A stretch of DNA of 8,160 nt from an uncultured Spirochaetaceae bacterium (GTDB lineage: Bacteria; Spirochaetota; Spirochaetia; SZUA-6; Bin103): NCBI GenBank assembly GCA_913043885.1, contig CAJWOB010000096.1, positions 1 to 8,160 on the forward strand, written 5' to 3'. Position numbers and translations under genes: made by a program. Numbering within the stretch: the stretch's first letter is position 1; each line of letters begins with the position of its first letter. Below, piece after piece: positions 6,332 to 8,160 of the stretch. The notes beneath the pieces are model-generated. The model worked only from the letters and a program-made list of their open reading frames with translations. It did no database searches and was not told where the DNA came from.

Positions 6332-7095
6332 GCGGCCAGCTGGCGCAGCAGCTCGGCGACCTCGCCGGTAATGGTCTCCAGCATCCGCTTGCCCTCCTCG
6401 GGCGTCGCCTCGGACGGCTCGTCGGTCCAACCGCCACCATGCTGCCAGGCGCCGGCCACCCGTGCGCCAAAGCTCTTGGGGAAGCGACCGTCGTCGAAGG
6501 TGCCGCCGCGCTTCACTCGCTTGAGCGCACTCTGGTCGACCAGGTCGGGGCGGACGGCCAGTACCAGGCCGGTTTCGAAGCGGCCGGCATGGCCGGGTAT
6601 CTGCTCCGACGGCAGCCCAGAGTCGGCCACCAACGCGGCCCGGGCAATGTCCCAGTACGACTGCGCGATGATGGTCAGCTCTTCGGCGTAGTGGGTGACA
6701 TTGCGCGCCACGAGGTCGTTGCCCGCCTCGTTGCCGCCGTGGCCGTTGATGATGGCGATGCGACGGAAGCCGCTGAGTTGCAGCGACTCGACGATCGAGG
6801 TCACGGCCGCATTGTACACTTCACTACTGAGAGTGAGCACACCGGGGAACGGCCGGTGGTGAACGGAATCGCCGAACATCAATGTGGGCACCACCACCAT
6901 CTGCCGCCGGTCGCTCGAACCTGGTGCTGCCATCGACGCCGCCCGCGAGACCACCGTTTCGCACAGGAGAGTGTCGGTAACCACCGGCAGGTGGGGTCCG
7001 TGCTGCTCGATTGATGCGGTGGGCAGAATGGCGACGGCCTCTGGGGCCACTTCTTTCACGCGGTCGCGGGTCATCTCGGCCAGTAGCACGCTCAC
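6328..7095 (-). CDS. Creatininase-family metal-dependent amidohydrolase
   Basis: This 255-residue protein matches the creatininase / MftE / ArfB superfamily in length and motifs. These enzymes hydrolyse cyclic or linear amides at a two-metal site. ILPTASIEQHGPHLPVVTD supplies Glu30, His32 and Asp41; INGHGGNEA supplies His119 and Glu123; and PGHAGRFETG supplies Glu174 (HAGxxET). These correspond to the metal ligands and active-site residues of the family. There is no signal peptide, so it is cytoplasmic. It starts at GTG 7095-7093; the upstream sequence has no Shine-Dalgarno but does have a TANNNT box. The substrate cannot be assigned: many such proteins annotated as creatininase act on other amides, and there are no creatine-pathway or mycofactocin genes nearby. 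It is divergent from the CapA-like gene and convergent with mutM. Confidence 0.9.
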   Translation of the reverse strand: MSVLLAEMTRDRVKEVAPEAVAILPTASIEQHGPHLPVVTDTLLCETVVSRAASMAAPGSSDRRQMVVVPTLMFGDSVHHRPFPGVLTLSSEVYNAAVTSIVESLQLSGFRRIAIINGHGGNEAGNDLVARNVTHYAEELTIIAQSYWDIARAALVADSGLPSEQIPGHAGRFETGLVLAVRPDLVDQSALKRVKRGGTFDDGRFPKSFGARVAGAWQHGGGWTDEPSEATPEEGKRMLETITGEVAELLRQLAA

Positions 7096-7101
7096 GCAGA
7101 C

Positions 7102-7107
7102 ATCTTA
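7102..7107 (-). promoter_or_regulatory. Candidate -10 box for the creatininase-family gene
   Basis: TAAGAT on the minus strand (7107-7102) matches TATAAT at 4 of 6 and stands 6 bases before the GTG start at 7095, implying a leaderless or nearly leaderless transcript. No good -35 box is seen. On the plus strand the overlapping TAGACT (7106-7111) could serve the divergent CapA-like gene, so the two promoters may share this short gap. Confidence 0.3.
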
Positions 7108-7124
7108 GACTGTGGCGCGCGTAC

Positions 7125-8018
7125 GTGCTCCTGCCGGCGCTGCCAGTCCTGTGGGCGGCGTGCGACTCGCCGCGTCGCTACGGCGCCAGCACCGGCATCG
7201 GCGCCGGCCCCCGTCCGGCACCTCTGCTCCAGCACCGGCCGCCTACCCTCGAGCTGACGTTCGTCGGCGACATCATGGCCCACACGCCCCACCAACGGAT
7301 GCCGGCCCCGGAGCTGATCTACCGCGAGGTGTCTGGGGTGCTGCAGTCCGACGACCTTACCTTTGCCAATCTCGAGTTCCCCATCGACGACGCAGCGCCG
7401 CAGGCTACCTATCCCAGTTTCAACGCCCACAGTCCCTTCGCCCGCGCCGCAGTCGAGGCCGGGGTCGACGTGCTGTCGGTGGCCAACAACCACTCGTTCG
7501 ACCAGGGATTGCCCGGCGTGGTGGGCACCCGGCGGGCGCTGGCGGCGATAACCGGCCAGGTGGGCCGCCCGTGGATATCGGGTATCCGGAGTAACCCGAG
7601 CGTGCCGTTCGTGCCCACGCTCATCGAGCACCGGGGCTGGGTAATCGGCTACCTGGCCGCCACCCAGCATGCCAACCTCAAGGCCGGGGCAGAGCCGTAC
7701 GTGCACATCGTCGACTACGACGATGCCGCGCAGGTGGAGCGCTTCCTCAGCGGCGTCCGCGCCGCCGCCCCCTCTTTCGATTTGCTGATCGTCTCGTACC
7801 ACGGTGGCGTGGAGCTGGCGGCAACGCCGGAACCCGCCAAGCTCGCGTTCTTCGAGGGGGTCATTCGCGCCGGGGCCGATATCGTCCACGGCCATCATCC
7901 CCACGTACTGCAGCCGGTCAGCCGGCCGTGGCGGGCCGGCAACCAAAAACTGATCATGAGCTCCACCGGCAACCTGATCTCGGGGATGGCCATGCCACCG
8001 ATCAGGATCTCGTCGTAG
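7125..8018 (+). CDS. CapA-family metallophosphatase-like putative lipoprotein, 3' end lost
   Basis: Residue numbers count from GTG 7125. The protein has the CapA/PgsA (poly-gamma-glutamate synthesis enzyme) fold motifs in order: FVGDIMAH (Asp49), FANLEFPI (Asn82, Glu84), ANNHSFDQG (Asn122, His123, Asp126), SYHGGVE (His226), GHHPHVLQP (257-260) and MSSTGNLISG. The N-terminus (MLLPALPVLWAACDS) looks like a short signal peptide with a relaxed lipobox ending at Cys13, so it is probably exported and lipid-anchored. CapA proteins take part in gamma-polyglutamate capsule synthesis or related envelope peptide chemistry, but many have unknown roles. The frame stops at 8016-8018 just after the last core motif, earlier than usual for the family (typically 350 or more residues). 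The final residues are read antisense to another gene, so the 3' end is missing. The start is uncertain: CTG 7110 or ATG 7014 would add a basic n-region. Confidence 0.82.
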   Translation: MLLPALPVLWAACDSPRRYGASTGIGAGPRPAPLLQHRPPTLELTFVGDIMAHTPHQRMPAPELIYREVSGVLQSDDLTFANLEFPIDDAAPQATYPSFNAHSPFARAAVEAGVDVLSVANNHSFDQGLPGVVGTRRALAAITGQVGRPWISGIRSNPSVPFVPTLIEHRGWVIGYLAATQHANLKAGAEPYVHIVDYDDAAQVERFLSGVRAAAPSFDLLIVSYHGGVELAATPEPAKLAFFEGVIRAGADIVHGHHPHVLQPVSRPWRAGNQKLIMSSTGNLISGMAMPPIRISS

Positions 8019-8160
8019 GTGAAGGTGGCCGGCACGGTGATGGGCGTGCCGCCGAGGTCGAAGGTCGCTTCGGCTTCCAGCGACATCTGCACGAAGGTCA
8101 GGTAGACGCCGATGCCGTCGTTGGTGGGGATGAGACGGATCTCGGTGGGGTCGTGCGTGA
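7895..8160 (-). CDS. Unrecognised beta-rich protein entering from the right edge, C-terminus replaced at a breakpoint
   Basis: The minus-strand frame is open from the window edge (first full codon at 8158) to TGA at 7897-7895. From 8158 to about 7990 it reads as real protein: EIRLIPTNDGIGVYLTF, then SLEAEATFDLGGTPITVPA, then FTYDEILIGGMAIP, with almost every codon ending in C or G and alternating beta-strand character. Below about 7985 the frame is the antisense of the CapA-like gene and codon use changes at once (AGG, TTG, AGT, TTT, TTG), so the last 30 or so codons are not native. I do not recognise the family; it could be part of an outer-membrane or secreted beta protein. The 5' end is outside the window. 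Confidence 0.5.
   Translation of the reverse strand, partial: THDPTEIRLIPTNDGIGVYLTFVQMSLEAEATFDLGGTPITVPATFTYDEILIGGMAIPEIRLPVELMISFWLPARHGRLTGCSTWG
7973..8006. repeat. Imperfect 34-bp dyad at the CapA breakpoint
   Basis: Two 17-base arms (7973-7989 and 7990-8006) pair at 13 of 17 positions with no loop. The perfect core is ATGGCCAT (7986-7993) and the outer ends are CCTGATC / GATCAGG. Because of the dyad, the plus frame reads LISGMAMP and the minus frame reads LIGGMAIP through the same bases. It lies exactly where coding signal moves from the plus to the minus strand, so it probably marks the microhomology at which two unrelated sequences were joined. Confidence 0.55.

Noticed and set aside
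6335..6344. Palindrome GCCAGCTGGC just after mutM as a terminator
   Set aside because: It has no loop and no T-run and lies inside the creatininase coding sequence.
5863..7014. Plus-strand open frame of 383 codons spanning the mutM/creatininase junction
   Set aside because: It crosses a convergent junction, is out of frame with mutM and antisense to the creatininase-family gene, and has no motif of its own.
1..8160. CRISPR array, tRNA, rRNA, insertion sequence or prophage
   Set aside because: I saw no direct-repeat array, tRNA-like cloverleaf, transposase motif or phage protein on either strand.

Overview
This is a compact, GC-rich bacterial chromosomal window (roughly two thirds G+C, codon third positions mostly G or C). 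Genes lie on both strands with almost no intergenic space, and no tRNA, rRNA, CRISPR array, transposase or phage gene is visible. The taxon cannot be fixed from this sequence. The TPR/beta-domain/transglutaminase architecture of the first gene is one I associate from memory with Spirochaetota, so a high-GC environmental spirochaete-like bacterium is a weak guess. A metagenome-assembled genome is plausible, given the broken gene and broken edge described below.

Layout. Bases 1-1974 (+) carry a TPR/transglutaminase-like protein, open at the left edge and interrupted by an in-frame TAG at 1615-1617. The same TPR register continues without a gap to a TGA at 1972-1974. Facing it is a minus-strand pair transcribed 4640 to 1975: a sulfatase-superfamily hydrolase with Thr where the formylglycine-generating Cys/Ser should be, followed with a 1-nt overlap by a LarA-family nickel-pincer racemase/epimerase. 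Divergent from the hydrolase is a small DoxX-family membrane protein (4699-5097, +). It converges on a small unknown membrane protein (5094-5444, -), which is divergent from mutM/fpg (5510-6331, +). mutM converges on a creatininase-family amidohydrolase (6328-7095, -). Divergent from that is a CapA-family metallophosphatase-like putative lipoprotein (7125-8018, +) that ends early at an apparent breakpoint near 7973-8006. Beyond that point the coding signal switches to the minus strand, in the end of an unrelated beta-rich protein entering from the right edge.

How the genes relate. Only the hydrolase and larA look like an operon with linked function, probably catabolism of a phospho- or sulfo-ester-linked compound or hydroxy acid; the substrate is unknown. 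mutM is DNA repair and appears to be an unrelated neighbour. All three convergent junctions have no spacer: two share a single CTAG that supplies both stop codons, and the third is TGATCA. Most starts lack a Shine-Dalgarno sequence, and four have a TANNNT box 6-8 nt upstream, suggesting leaderless or near-leaderless mRNAs.

I did not find a convincing new multi-gene system. The items most worth checking are the amber-interrupted TPR protein, the strand-switch breakpoint at about 7990, and the Thr-type 'sulfatase' coupled to LarA.
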